Of a DNA stretch of 64,000 nt, positions 18,319 to 29,864 are shown in pieces. The notes beneath the pieces are model-generated. The model had not been told where the DNA came from and made no database searches. It saw only the letters and a program-made list of their open reading frames with translations. The DNA is taken from NCBI GenBank assembly GCA_000750105.3, contig JPHH03000031.1, positions 248,001 through 312,000 of the forward strand, in the 5' to 3' direction. Source of the stretch: Tolypocladium sp. Sup5 PDA-1. Its lineage: Eukaryota; Ascomycota; Sordariomycetes; Hypocreales; Ophiocordycipitaceae. Numbering within the stretch: the first letter of the stretch is position 1; every line of letters starts with the position of its first letter. Position numbers and translations under genes: made by a program.

Positions 18319-21300
18319 CTAGGGATTTGGCGTTGACTCCCTGCTGTTACGTCCTCCGTCTCGCTTGCTCAAGAAGCTGCGCCGCAGATGCGATTTTGGC
18401 GAGTCCGGTGCGCTCGACTCTGCGTGCTGGAAGTTGCTCTTGATGGTCACAGTGCCGTCGCCGACAGTCAGCTCCTTCGGCGCAGCGGCTCCCGACTCGT
18501 CCACGAAATAGACGTGCTCGCCCAGGTCGTCGCTGCCGATGAAGTGGTCGCCCTTCACCTCAATCTTGAACTGTGCGTCCGAGGCGCATCTTGTCGTGAA
18601 AGTCTCGTTAAAGCTCCATTGCGAGCTGGACGACTTGAAATGCTTGGTCTTGCCGATGGCCTTCTCCTTTGGCGACATCTGGGAGACCACGATATAGAGG
18701 TCAGTCGATGCCGGATAGCCTGAAGCACCAACCACCGTAAAGGTCGCCGTACCAAGCGGGCCGCCTGGCATGGTGCTGTGTCTTGAGGCCGCGATACTCT
18801 TAGTTCGGCTATGGCCGGGAGAGTCGTTGGCGCGCGCAGCGGGCTGCTCTATCGATGGAATAGGAGCCGCCTCGGTCAGGCCCGTCGACCGTCTGAGGCC
18901 GCCACCAACAGGAGCTTCGCTGCCATTGCTCGTGACGGCGGGCACGTCCATTACGTCAGGAAGCGAGCCATTGGCATCCTTGCTATCCTTCTTGCCGCCG
19001 AGGATGCCACGCCGCAGGAACGATGCTCCCCTGCCGACGCCATGCCCAACCGCCCCGGCCACGGCGACACCGCCCTTGATGGGGGCTCCCGCAACGCCGG
19101 TAACGATTTTGCCGGGCGCGGCAAATGTCCCCGAGAAGGTCGATGTGCCTTGCATGGTCCGCGTGACGTAGTCTGGCCGGAAGAGCATCCGGATCCGTAT
19201 GCTCCCCGACTTCCCGTCCAGGATAAACCGAGACTCGGAAGGCTTAAAGGGGTCGAGCGACTCCAGGTTGATGGTGGCCGCTCCCAGAAAGTCGGGCTTG
19301 TCGGCAAAGTCGTAGTCGTAGACGTTGACGATGAAATTGGCCCCTGTCCGCGACGGCACGTTGACCTCGAAGAACTCGTTCCAAGCCGGCGAGAGCGTCT
19401 TCTTCTGCACCTTGGTCTTGTACACCTCCTGGCCGTTGAGCTCAAACTTGCAGTACGGGTCGCTCTTCCCGTTCCTGTCGGCAGGGGGAAGATCTGTGGC
19501 ATCCAAAACATCCACTCGGAGCTTGCCCATGTTGTTGATGCTCTCGCTGGGGTCCAGCTGCATCTTGATGGGGATATACTTCAGGCTGACCTTTACCCAG
19601 CCGCCCTTGCCGTCTTCGGTTCTCAGCTTGAGAGTCGTAGGGTTGTTCTATAGATCCAAGTCAGTAAGTCATGTAGCCATCACTCGAGCCGCCCCACATT
19701 CACATACCAGGCATTGCTTCAGGGTCTCCAGGGTATTGCCAGTCAACTGTGCGAGGGTGTGGTCATTGTCATCGCCCTTCTTTCGCGCCTTGAGCGTCAG
19801 CCGAGACACGTCTAGTTCGCGAATGACACAGTCGCCAATCTCGTCAAACTTGTGCGATTTCGTCGGCGTAGTCGATGAGACGTATGACGCGTAAGCCATG
19901 TCGTCAACAAACACCTCCAGGCGGCTGTGGCCCTCGGGCATCTCCGCTTCCAAGAGCCGGAAAATGAGCAATCCACTCTCGTGTTTGAGCAGCTCTTCAG
20001 GGCTGAGGCGGATCTTTGGAGGGCCTTGGATTTCGACAGACGGTCTCCCAGAGGTTGATGACGAACTTCTTGGCTGCTCCTCGCCGTTCTTGTCCATGCC
20101 GGCCTTGAACTTGCCGGCCTGTGCGGAACGGTCGACGGAAGTTCTGGGCTGGTCGGTGCTTTTCTTGACTTCCGCGCCCTTCACTTCCTCCATCCTCTTC
20201 TCCTTCTTCTCCTCAGCTGCCTCTTCCTCCTCCTCTTCCTCGGGATCTGCGATGTTAAGGCAAGGATAGAACGAGGTGGTATACGTCAGGGTTCCCTTAG
20301 CGATACCCTTGCCGTGCAGCCGGAGACCTTCCTCTCGGACCTGCTTCTTGTCGTTGACCAGATACTCGCCGGTGTCGCCCTGATGCACGTAATCGCCGGC
20401 AAACACCTCTACCAGGCCGAGGCTGCGATCCTTGCCCACCTTTTCGGCATCCATGACCTCCAGAGTGAGCCTGTCGCGGGGGGAGTGGACAGGGACATAG
20501 AGCACCTCGTCCCACTCCGGGTTCAAGTCATTCTTGAACGTGACCGTTCGAGCTTTGTCAATTCCAGACAGGAGGACTCGAACGTACGGGTCCGACTTGC
20601 CAAAGGCCTCGAAGTTGCGCAGGTCAGTCGCCTTCTTGAAGTGGAAGCGCATGACGCCAATGGGCGTAACGTAGCCTCCAGTGCCAGCCACGCCAGAGAT
20701 GGCGACAGGCCTCCACTGTGCCATCATCTTGACACGACCGGTATGGGCCGCAGACAACTGGTACCACTCTTTGCCCTGCTCCATGCAGTCCAGCATCTCA
20801 TCAAGCTTGATTTGATACTTGCCGAGGACCTGGTCTCCCGTGAGGTCTCGCTCGTCCTTGATGGTGACACCAAGCTTGGCCTTCTTGCGATCGGTGATGA
20901 GAATTTCCTTTGATCCGTTGTCCCAGATGGGGTTGTTTGTGCGCTTGAGTTTCTTCGTCTGGTGCACTGTCTTGCCGTTGAGGAACATGACCGCGTACGG
21001 ATTGAGCAGGCCCACCAGACTCTTCGTGCCATCCAGATCTTTAGCCTGTTCCACGGTGAATCGCAGAATACCCTGATTCGACGGCGGTGCGGATTCCGGT
21101 TTCCCATCTGGGCCCTTCTTGGCCTCGAGGACCGGGAAGAAGCGGAGATCGCAGGACACCACACCGCGGGCCTTGCCGTCAGCAAAGACCTCGACGCGCT
21201 CGTTCTCATGGACATTGAGCTCTTCAAGATCTTCGAGGCGGAAAGATGCCACACCCAGTTCCTTGTCGTTTCGGAATTCATTCTTGTCAAACACTTGGAT

Positions 21301-22968
21301 GTCCAGCGAGTCGTTGAACGATGTCATGATGAGGTAGTGCGTCTCGTTCCATCTTGGGTTGGAATTGTCCTCAATGGTCTTGGTCCTGGCGAGTTCCTGG
21401 CGTCGGCTGAAGCTGATGGACGCATACGGATCGATGGTTCCAGCAAAGTTGTCGGTGTTCTTCAGGCCCTGTGCTCCATGGAGAGTCAAGGCGAGCACAC
21501 CAACGGCCTGGTCGACTGGAGTACCGGCAAGCATCTTGGCAACCTCGATGGGGAAGACGTTGGGAGCGTACATCATTGGCGCCAGATTACCATGAATCTG
21601 CTCCAGAATGAAGGTTTCGAGCCCAGGAATGAAGTTGATGTCAAAGCCAAAGCTATCGCCGCCAAGCGGCTTGCAGACATAGTCAATGGTCGGCCGTTCG
21701 AGGAAGCACATCTCAACCCTATCCACGTGGGGAAATGGAATCTGCAGCTTGATCTTGAGTCGCATGATACCCGAAAAGGCCATGTCCTCGACAATGACGT
21801 CGAGACCCTTGCTGATCATGGCCTTGCCGATGCGAATTTCCAAGACAACCTTGGGGTTGATCTTGTTCTTGACCTGGCGGGACGTCATATCGGCCGTGTC
21901 ATTTGGTGTGAAGCTGAACTTCCAGTCCATCATGACGATGTCGTCTTCCGACTTGGGGTAGGTCTTGACATGCTCCATTCGTGGGGGCTTTGAGCCGAGA
22001 GTGAATGTCTTGAGCTTCAAGCTATCGAGGAAGGCCGGTGTAGCCGAGCTGAGAACCTGATCAACAGAGTTGATGATGGTCTGAGCCAGCACAGGCTGGT
22101 AGATGGGCCAAAACTTGAGCATGAAGGAGTTGATCCACTCCAATGATTCGTTATCGGTATCGAGCTTCTTGAGAGCCAATTCTCGGCTGATGTCGTCGCG
22201 GAAGTTGCGTCGCACACGTCGCAGGGAGGTTCTGTAGTAGGTCGCGCAGATGGCCATGATGATCATGACCCAACCCAGACCACCGCCAAGGACTGCGACG
22301 AGCCACGACGAAATGCAGCTAAAGATGACAAGGCCAACGTTGTGATACCAATCTACGCATTTGTTAGACCTTAATCGCGCAGGACTCTGCAATTGCGAAA
22401 CGTACCTCCGTAGAGAGTATCCGGGAGCTTCCCCTCGATCCAAGTGGAGTGGTCCAGCAAGCTCTCCCCTTCCATTGCGCTCCCAGCCGGCCACCCAATC
22501 TTGGGTGCCCAGCCTGTACGGGAGAACGGGGCTTCCCTGGCCTCTGGATCCGTGCCGTCGGCAAGGCGTTTGCCCTCCGCGTCTGTGGCTACATCGAGCA
22601 CGCCTGCTTTGCTCGGTTCAGGCAGGTCCTCAACTGGCCCAGTGCCATCGTCTTGGTCGGTGATGATGGCGGCGCCTTTCTCGCGCCTACTGTGCTGGAG
22701 CTCGGCGGGGATAGCCTGCATCGAGGTCTCGTCTTAGCAACTGATTCCCCTCAACGAAAGGGTGCCAAGGTACACTTACAGCTTGAGCCTGAGCTCGCTT
22801 CTGCTCCGGGGTGGCATCTGGGTCGAAGGAGAAGGCGGGGATGCCGGCGTTCTTGGACTGCGCGACGATTTCCTTCTGGGCATCGTCGGCCGTGACCTGG
22901 CTCTCGGGGTTCTCGGCGGCCTCAATGACCCCCTGGGCCTTGAGTTCGCGCGCCTCTTTAGCAGACAT
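18319..22968 (-). CDS. TCB: Tricalbin-type ER-plasma membrane tether (SMP and five C2 domains)
   Basis: Four exons, 22968-22780, 22715-22406, 22352-19708 and 19647-18319; 1490 residues, all junctions in frame. It belongs to the tricalbin/extended-synaptotagmin family, which tethers cortical ER to the plasma membrane and carries lipids through its SMP domain. Order: polar N-terminus; hydrophobic hairpin at about 173-210 (VGLVIFSCISSWLVAVLGGG, WVMIIMAICATYY); SMP domain from about 235 (ESLEWINSFMLKFWP) to about 440; three C2 domains between about 450 and 880 (IDPYASISF, LNPYAVMFL and KSDPYVRVLL strands); a Glu/Lys-rich linker; a fourth C2 from about 1088 (KSDPYCKFEL); and a fifth, more divergent C2 at about 1344-1455. 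The C2 at 1088 keeps several calcium-loop acidic residues (DATDLPPADRNGKSD); the second and fifth look degenerate. Which of yeast Tcb1, 2 or 3 it matches cannot be told by eye. Confidence 0.94.
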
Positions 22969-25108
22969 GTCGCCCGCAATGGCGATGGGCCGGCGGATTT
23001 GCGCTCAGTCTTGGGGATCAATTGGCGAGGGTCGGCCGTGCGGAAAGCTTCCAGAGCTCGGGTGTCGGGTGGGTAGGCGCCGTGCGATGGTGTGATGCGC
23101 ACGCGGTTGTCGACGGTCGACGATTTCGAGCTTCGATGGCGCGTCGCAGCAGCCACGGGCGTTGGGTAGCAACTGCGAATAGAGGGCTGGAGGGACGGCC
23201 GTATGGATATTGATTGAGGCAAGGTGAGATAAGGCAATGAAAGTGGTCTCCGTAGCTCGAGGCAAACTTGGAAGCGATCCAAGACAGCTGTGGCTGGGCG
23301 AGCCACTAATAACAGCTAGCTCGACTGACGCGGGCGGGAGCGAGGGAGGGTGAGGGTGAGGGTTGGGGCGATGCCGAGGATGGATGGACGAGGAGGCGTC
23401 TGTCGATGGGCTGGGGATCAGAGAATATGATGGTGCTGGGCTGAGCAGGCAGAAGTCCAACAAGCAACAAGGCAGGAAGACCCTGCAAGTACCTCCTTGT
23501 CTCGCAGAGTGAGGGAAGAGTGTGAGCAGGAGCTATCCGAACGCACAGGCCTGCTCGCCGACGGGCACACGGCAAGCAGCGATCTGGTGTGGCACATCCC
23601 AGTACCCGCTCAATGATGATTCAGCTCCCATCCGGGCCATGCCATGCCATGCCATCCATTGTGCTGCTGTTGCCGTTGCCCTGCACTGCTGAATGACGAC
23701 GTAATGGGGGCCCCGGTTTGCCTTGGTAGCGCAAAACCAGCCCGCCTGGTTGGCTGGGCTCGCGGGATCTTTAGCTGTAGCCACCCGGCGGGGGCTCCAG
23801 CGCCCAGCTCCCTCCCAGCTTGCATCCATAATTTCCAGGTTGAGCTGTCCTCCCGAGGCGGGGAGGGCAGCTCAATCACAGTGGGCAGATCGCTTCAAGC
23901 TGCAGTGGAGGTGCCTTACCCATGGAAGTTAGCAGCCCAGTGGACCCAGCCAGCTATCCTTGCAAGCGTCTGGTGCTGGTGGTTTGGTGGTGCAACTGGT
24001 GAGCTGCAGATTTCCACTGTGCGCCGATGTCCACATCGATGCGACCACAACGGCATCAAACCTTTGGTTTAGACAATCGGTTTGTTGCCGCAAAGCTTCT
24101 CACGCCGTTGTGCCGTCCGCTGGGCGCGATGAAAACATCGGCCCGCGCGAAGATGGCTACGAACCGCTATTGGCGCAAGTGCTGTGGAGAAGTAGAAAGC
24201 TCATTGCGACGCGCAACCCTTATCCGACTTCAGAGGACGGCAAGGACGGAAAGGAAAGCGGCTAGCTGAACCTAATTGGCTCCGGGGAAGACGACGACCA
24301 ACAACTTGCAGCAGAGCGAGAATTGTTCTCTTCACGGTGGGACATCTCGACGTGCAACCCATCGCCTCCATCCCGTCACCAGCAGAAGCAAGGCCGAAGA
24401 GAGGATGCCCTAACACAATATCAGACATAGGTGCCGACACGCGATGTTCTGACGCTACGGACTACGGACTACTTCGTAGCTCAATCTCTCTCGCGCCTCT
24501 CAGGCGACATCTGCGGATCCTCATGTCGATTCTTCCGTGCCGCGTCGCCCATCTCCCAGCCACCAGCGAGGCATCGTGAGCCGCAACCGGCCACCGAAAC
24601 TTGACCCACTCAGATTGCCGAGCATAGCCACGCTCCGGCGACCGAATCCAACGGCCTGCCCTGGACAGCGGCAACACATGGCTGTCCACTGCTCATTTCT
24701 TTCAGCAAGGCACGAAAATAGTGCTGTAGCAATGTATTGCCGTCTGCCTCGGCATATGCACGAAGTACTTCGTGAATGATGCTGTCACGCAATACGACAT
24801 GAAGAGAAATGGATGTCCGTAGCAAAGAAATTTACCAAGACTATAAGGGAAGCTCCATGGCCTCTAATATTGAAAGAGAATGACTCCGGTATCAATCGTG
24901 GCTCGCTCTTCTCAGCGTGTGCCCTCTACCGTTTGCTTGAACCCTCGCCCTAAACGCCGCTGTTTGCATCACATGCTCTCGAAACGCAACAAATCATGGA
25001 GAGGTGACGTCCGACAAAACCAACAATGCCTGCCAAACAATCATTCCCTAGACTCCTTACATGTAGTTTAAAACACGGACAAAACAGTTGCTATGTAAGC
25101 CGAAAACG
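22969..25108. other. Tricalbin promoter and FYVE-RING 3' region
   Basis: 2.1 kb with no supported gene; ORFs here are short and change composition abruptly. Notable sequence is a TACGGACTACGGACTAC stretch (24456-24472) and a 16-bp palindrome (24759-24774). Confidence 0.55.
24759..24774. repeat. 16-bp perfect palindrome
   Basis: CACGAAGTACTTCGTG reads identically on both strands. Its core AAGTACTT with flanking CG is shared with other intergenic palindromes of the window. Confidence 0.9.
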
Positions 25109-27071
25109 CTAGAATCCAAACCCGTCATGCTGGTGAACTGGGCACCGTCCCGGATGATTGACAAACCACGCAGAAATGCAGGACCGGTGGAAGCGGCAAA
25201 GACACTCTAGTCGTGCCATGGGCACGCTGACTGTAAACTCCTCGAGGCATATCGTGCACTCGGCGTCATCGATGCAGTCCTTCTCCGTCGCTGCGTATGT
25301 GTACATGCCGGTCCGCCGTGGAGCTGGCGGAGGTGCCGTATCCCCGTTCCCGGTTCGTGGGCTGCCGTATGTGCTGTGCGACTGGATGCACGTGGCTATG
25401 TGCGATTCCCGATGGGCCTCGAAGTCTGGAAGCTCTCGTGATGGCAGCTCCCGATGACAGATCGGGCACTCGTCCTCTTCGGCGATCTGGGGAGGAGGTG
25501 GCAAAGCCCGCTGCCGCGACGACGACGCGTGGTCTCCGAACGAGCTGTGGCGATGTCGCCGAGAAGATGACGACGCGCTGGATGGCCCTACGGCAAGGAA
25601 ACGATCGAGAGGGGATTGGTATGTCGTACTGACTCGGCGCTGAGAAGCCGAGCCCGCGTCGCCCCCGTGTGCTTGGGGACCCTGACAGGAAGAGTTAACT
25701 TTCGCACTGCCGTCAATATGCTGGAACGAACTCACCATAGTGATGCTTCTCGATCTGGGAGAATAATACTGATAGGCATTGCCGCTGCGGCTGGCTGTCA
25801 AAACAGCCCCGTACCTGTTGGTAGGAGGCGCAACCCCATACACGCTGCCGATGCTGTTCCGCGATCTCTGGTGAGCAGACCGAGGCGATGCACCTGCGGA
25901 AGAGGTTGGGCTCTGCGGAGGCGCAGTGTTGGGGTCTGGCACACAAGGGTTGCAAAGTCGTACCCTCTCGCCCCCGGAGGGCCCGTTGATATCAAAGTAG
26001 CCTGCTCCTAACCCGTCCAGAAGCAGGCTCGGAGGCATGGAGATGTCGGATCCTGGTGGCCGCACGATGTACTGATGGGGTATAATGATTCGATGCGGCG
26101 AGCACGAGTTGCACACCACCCGTCCGCATTTTCTACTTGATGTTAGCTGAGGTGGCTCTACAGAGATTGAGATTGGCATGCGTCACGACGAACCTGCAGT
26201 GATGTTTGCGCACGAAAATGCTAAACTGCGTATGACAGATGGGGCAGTACGTGACCTCTGCATCAGGCTGCCACCTAGGGAGCACAAATTCCAGAGAACC
26301 GCCATCGTCGCTCTGTGCCTGGGTTTGGCGCGTGCTGCCTCCCTCTGGCGTCTGGTCCTCTTGCGTAACTGAGCGGCGGCGACTCCTATGTGATGTCGAC
26401 TCTCCCGCGCTTTCAATACCGGGATACTCCGGTGAGCCCAAAGGCCCCGGTAAGCCGAAACGTTCGTAGGCTGCCCTGTACGTCTCCCCAGCCCGTTGCA
26501 TATCGGGTAATGGAGTTGATGGACTGTGGGGCTGCGAGCGGGTCGTGCCAATTTGCGAGGCGGCACTGTTGGTTCTTCCTACCATGGAAGACGTGCGAAT
26601 AGGTAGAATCATAGGCTCGTTAAGCTCGGTCCCTCTTGCGATGCCAGCCTCAGGGGATGTTGAGAGGGCCGGCGACAAACCGATCGACTCGGGCTGTTCC
26701 GTCTCTTGATGGGACTGGTCGTTTGGCGTCCGCTCCGTGCTGGGCGCATCAGCTCTGTCGATGGAGCCTCCTGAGGCATCTTCGTTGGCGTCGCGAGCCT
26801 CCGACGTCGCACTTGGACCACTTCCTGAAGTCCTCGGTTCCTGAATATCATCCATCGACGACCTCCTCTCGAGAATATGGGATGGGCAGTCAAAGTAGCG
26901 GGAGCACTCTTGGTCGTGGAACTCGATTGTCCGCCATCGGCAGAGCGCCAGACTAAACTGTAGGGATTCTCCGCTAGAGTATGAGCCTGTAGATCCCGAG
27001 TCTGCGGAGTCGTCTGCGGCGCTCGGCTCGCCGATGGGGATGGGCCTCGAGTGGCCTGGAGGGCTGGCCAT
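25109..27071 (-). CDS. PIB1: FYVE and RING finger E3 ubiquitin ligase (Pib1-like)
   Basis: Two exons, 27071-26194 and 26132-25109; 633 residues. The intron (GTTCGT/AAGTAG) splits the FYVE domain at an Arg codon. The FYVE domain (about 270-356) has all three signatures: WxxD as WQPD, RKHHCRKCG, and RLCNPC, with Cys276/279, Cys292/295, Cys300/303 and Cys353/356 as zinc ligands; it should bind PI3P on endosomal or vacuolar membranes. A C-terminal RING (585-624, CTICLEEF...CLCRFHRSCISAW...CPVH) should recruit an E2. Between them is a CPICHRELPSRE...HRESHIATC segment that looks like an extra single zinc finger of UBZ/C2HC type. Yeast Pib1 has the same FYVE-RING layout in 286 residues; this protein has long Ser/Pro-rich linkers instead. 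Probable role: ubiquitination of endosomal cargo for vacuolar sorting. Confidence 0.9.
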
Positions 27072-28023
27072 GTTAGGACATCAGGACTCGAGTTCGTTGG
27101 CACGCCCTTGTCAGGTTCCGACCGATGTAGAATGTTGTTGTAGCCGCTTCGGTCGTTCGCGTCGACGTGTCGTGAAGGAGGATGGTTCGTCGCGGGCTTG
27201 AACTCTAGATTTAAGGGTCCTGGGGCGCCTCAGGTCTGAGCTTGGATCAGTCGTTGCCTCAGGAACTCGCCCTGCCAGAGCGGAGCAAAGCCACGAGCAT
27301 GGCACAGCCACTAACCTCCCCTGGAAGTCCAGTCATGATCGGGGCCGTCAGCGGCAGCAAGGCGAAAAGCTTCGTTGGAAGCCTTGGAAGCGTGACGAAG
27401 TCGCTGGAGGGTTGAGGGGACTGGGAGGCACGCGATCACCCTTGCGTCTCCGGAGTAGGTGCAGACCAACAGCCTTATCTGAGGGATTGCAGCTTATCGA
27501 CCGTGGTGGCGTCAAATAAGGTAGGCTTGGCTTAGTCACCTGGACCCCAGCATCAGGAGACTAGGTCGTGGGTCTGCTTTGCTTGCCAACTCACCGCACA
27601 TGCATGGCCTACATCGATTGCGGGAGAAACGCTGCCAAAGGGCTTCCACTCACCCTTATGGACATGTAACGGCTTTATTTATTTACACATCTTCCTTGCT
27701 CAGTCAGTTTCCGGCCATGGCGGACCTGGTCCCAGCTCCTGGGCACTCGCCACGTTATCTAGCCGTGCCAGGGCCTGCCGCGTCAGGCGCACGCCGTCGA
27801 AAGGCTTGGCTGATGACCTTGCTGTGATTGGCGATGATGCATTCCAGTGGAGAGCGATCAACTGCAAGCACATGCACGTTCTTTCTTCGATCTCCGCAAG
27901 TGGAGGAACGTGCAGTTCTTCGATTATTGCAGGGCCTGCAGCCCCAGTGGCCACCATCATGGGCCAACGAAACAAGCTTTCTCAGCATACGGAGTACTAA
28001 TACATTCCCAAGCACGAACCATC
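27072..28023. other. Spacer upstream of the FYVE-RING gene
   Basis: 952 bases carrying the FYVE-RING promoter and the 3' UTR of the MFS gene, both on minus. One TACGGAGTACT word at 27988-27998. No gene seen. Confidence 0.6.
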
Positions 28024-29864
28024 TTATTCTCCGACCTCTCGGTCATCGTTCCAGTGAACAAAGGATACCATGGACCATTTCCAGGTGCTGTGCCTAACCT
28101 TCTTACCCCAAAAGTAGAGCGGCATCCACATGATGAGCACCCCAGCAGATATTCCAGCCATGGCTCCATACGCATTTTGATAACCGCTTTCGTTGATCCA
28201 AGGGTTCGTGTAAAACGACAGCAAGAAGCCAAATAGAGCTGTTCCTCATGTCAGTTTCGTCAACAAGAGCCAAGCAGGGGGAGCAAAGGCTCTGCTCACA
28301 TTTGAAACCCATCACTGCCAAGGTGATCTCGCCAGCAACAGGTCGATATGCGTCAATGACGTACACCAGGCAGATGTTGGTAGCTTGGGTGATGGAGAAA
28401 TTCACTGAAAGGTCTGGTCAGCACAGCCATCTCCCACTCGGGTTCGAAGGTCACTTACAGAGGCCAAGTCCGATGGTTGGGCATATCCAGTGAAGTTTGT
28501 GCTGGATGCCGACGCCAAAGAGAATCAGCGCCAATGGAGAAGTGATGCAAGAAAGCATTATCGCTGGCAACCGCATCTCAGGTTCGCGGATGCCGCCGTT
28601 CCGCTTGGTCAGGTAATCGGCAACCTTGTCCCCCAGCTGACCTCCGGCTGGGAGGCCAAGCAGCGACCCGATGACGGCCGAAAAGAAGCATAGCCCGACT
28701 TGGTAGGGCTGAAAGTGGTAAGCCTGCTCGAACGCGGGATCGACGTTGGACGTCACGGCCACGAGGAATCCAATGGTGGCGGCTTGGACAAGTGCCGCCC
28801 AGAGAACGGGCGGGAGGAGGATCAGACCAAAGGGTCGAATCATCATCTTCAGCATGTTTTCGTTTGTCAGGCTCTTGTTGAAGAGTTTGAGAGACTGGGC
28901 GTAGCTCTGTCTCTTGGCCACTGGCTTTGTGGTCCGCTCAACGTCAGACTTTGACGAGCCGTGGTATCCCAGCTCTTCGGTTGACGCGCAAGCCCCCTCC
29001 CCAGAGCGCTTTTCGCGAGGATAGGCAGTCTCGGGGAAGGTGAACATGGCCAGCAGGAGGACGAATCCAACCAAGGCAGCGCCCACCTCGTAGATGGCCC
29101 TCCAGGTATGGTCAATGGTGATGAGACCCGAGATGATCAGGCCGGCGGCGACACCGATGGAGAGGAAGCATGTGTAGGCGGACATGATGGTCCCTCTCTC
29201 GTGCAGGAAGAAGATGTCGGCAATCGAAATAGGGGCAATGGTCTCCGCAGCGCCGGCTCCGAAGCCCATCAGGATCCGAGCCGCCAGGAACCCGGCGTAC
29301 GACTTATCGAAGATGAGCCATACCGAGGTTGCAAAGTATATCAAGTAGCTGAGGATGTAGACGGGCCGGCGGCCCCATTTGTTCGCCATGGGGACCCAGA
29401 CGAGGTTCCCCGTGCCCTGGAGCAGGGCCGTCGTGGTGAAGAAGTAGGCGACTTTGGGGATCGCAAACGACATGAGGGTGTTGTTAGCCATGGACTCGGG
29501 GAAGAAGTCCAACGCCGTCTGCACGATGGCGATGGTTGGCCCAGCGGCGAGGAAGTTGCACATGGCCATGGCCGTGCAGAGCACCGTGGCGATGTAGTAC
29601 TTTTGCCATGTTGGCCTAGACGCGCCTCGTCAGCATTTCTTTATACATCTCTACAACACCCGGATCAGGGGCGGCGAGGATGGGTCTGTACCAGTTCAAG
29701 GGATCGTTGGGGTCAGAAGTCGGCGTAGGGACCAAGATCAGGGCCTTGGTGTCATGGTGCATGAGCCGGACGTTGCCCAAGGTCCGCTTGCGCCGCTTCT
29801 CGTCCCCATGGTTCTCGACATTTGGGTCCAACGCCGCCGCGACGGTCACGTCCTCCTTGGACAT
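28024..29864 (-). CDS. MFS transporter, DHA1-like drug:H+ antiporter family
   Basis: Four exons, 29864-29692, 29615-28459, 28404-28300 and 28238-28024; 549 residues. The start is the ATG at 29864 (CACCATGTCC); the frame extends upstream only to a GTG. The N-terminus carries the DPNDPLNW motif frequent in fungal DHA1 carriers, split by intron 1. Next come about twelve membrane segments with the GRRP loop after TM2 (NKWGRRPVYILSYL), RILMGFGAGAAETIAPISIADIFF in TM4-5, a long cytosolic loop between TM6 and TM7 (REKRSGEGA...AKRQSYAQSLKLF), and a C-terminal half ending near WGKKVRHSTWKWSMVSF. It should use the proton gradient at the plasma membrane to move a small molecule; substrate unknown. It is divergent from the zinc-finger regulator at 31.8 kb, which may control it. 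Confidence 0.9.
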
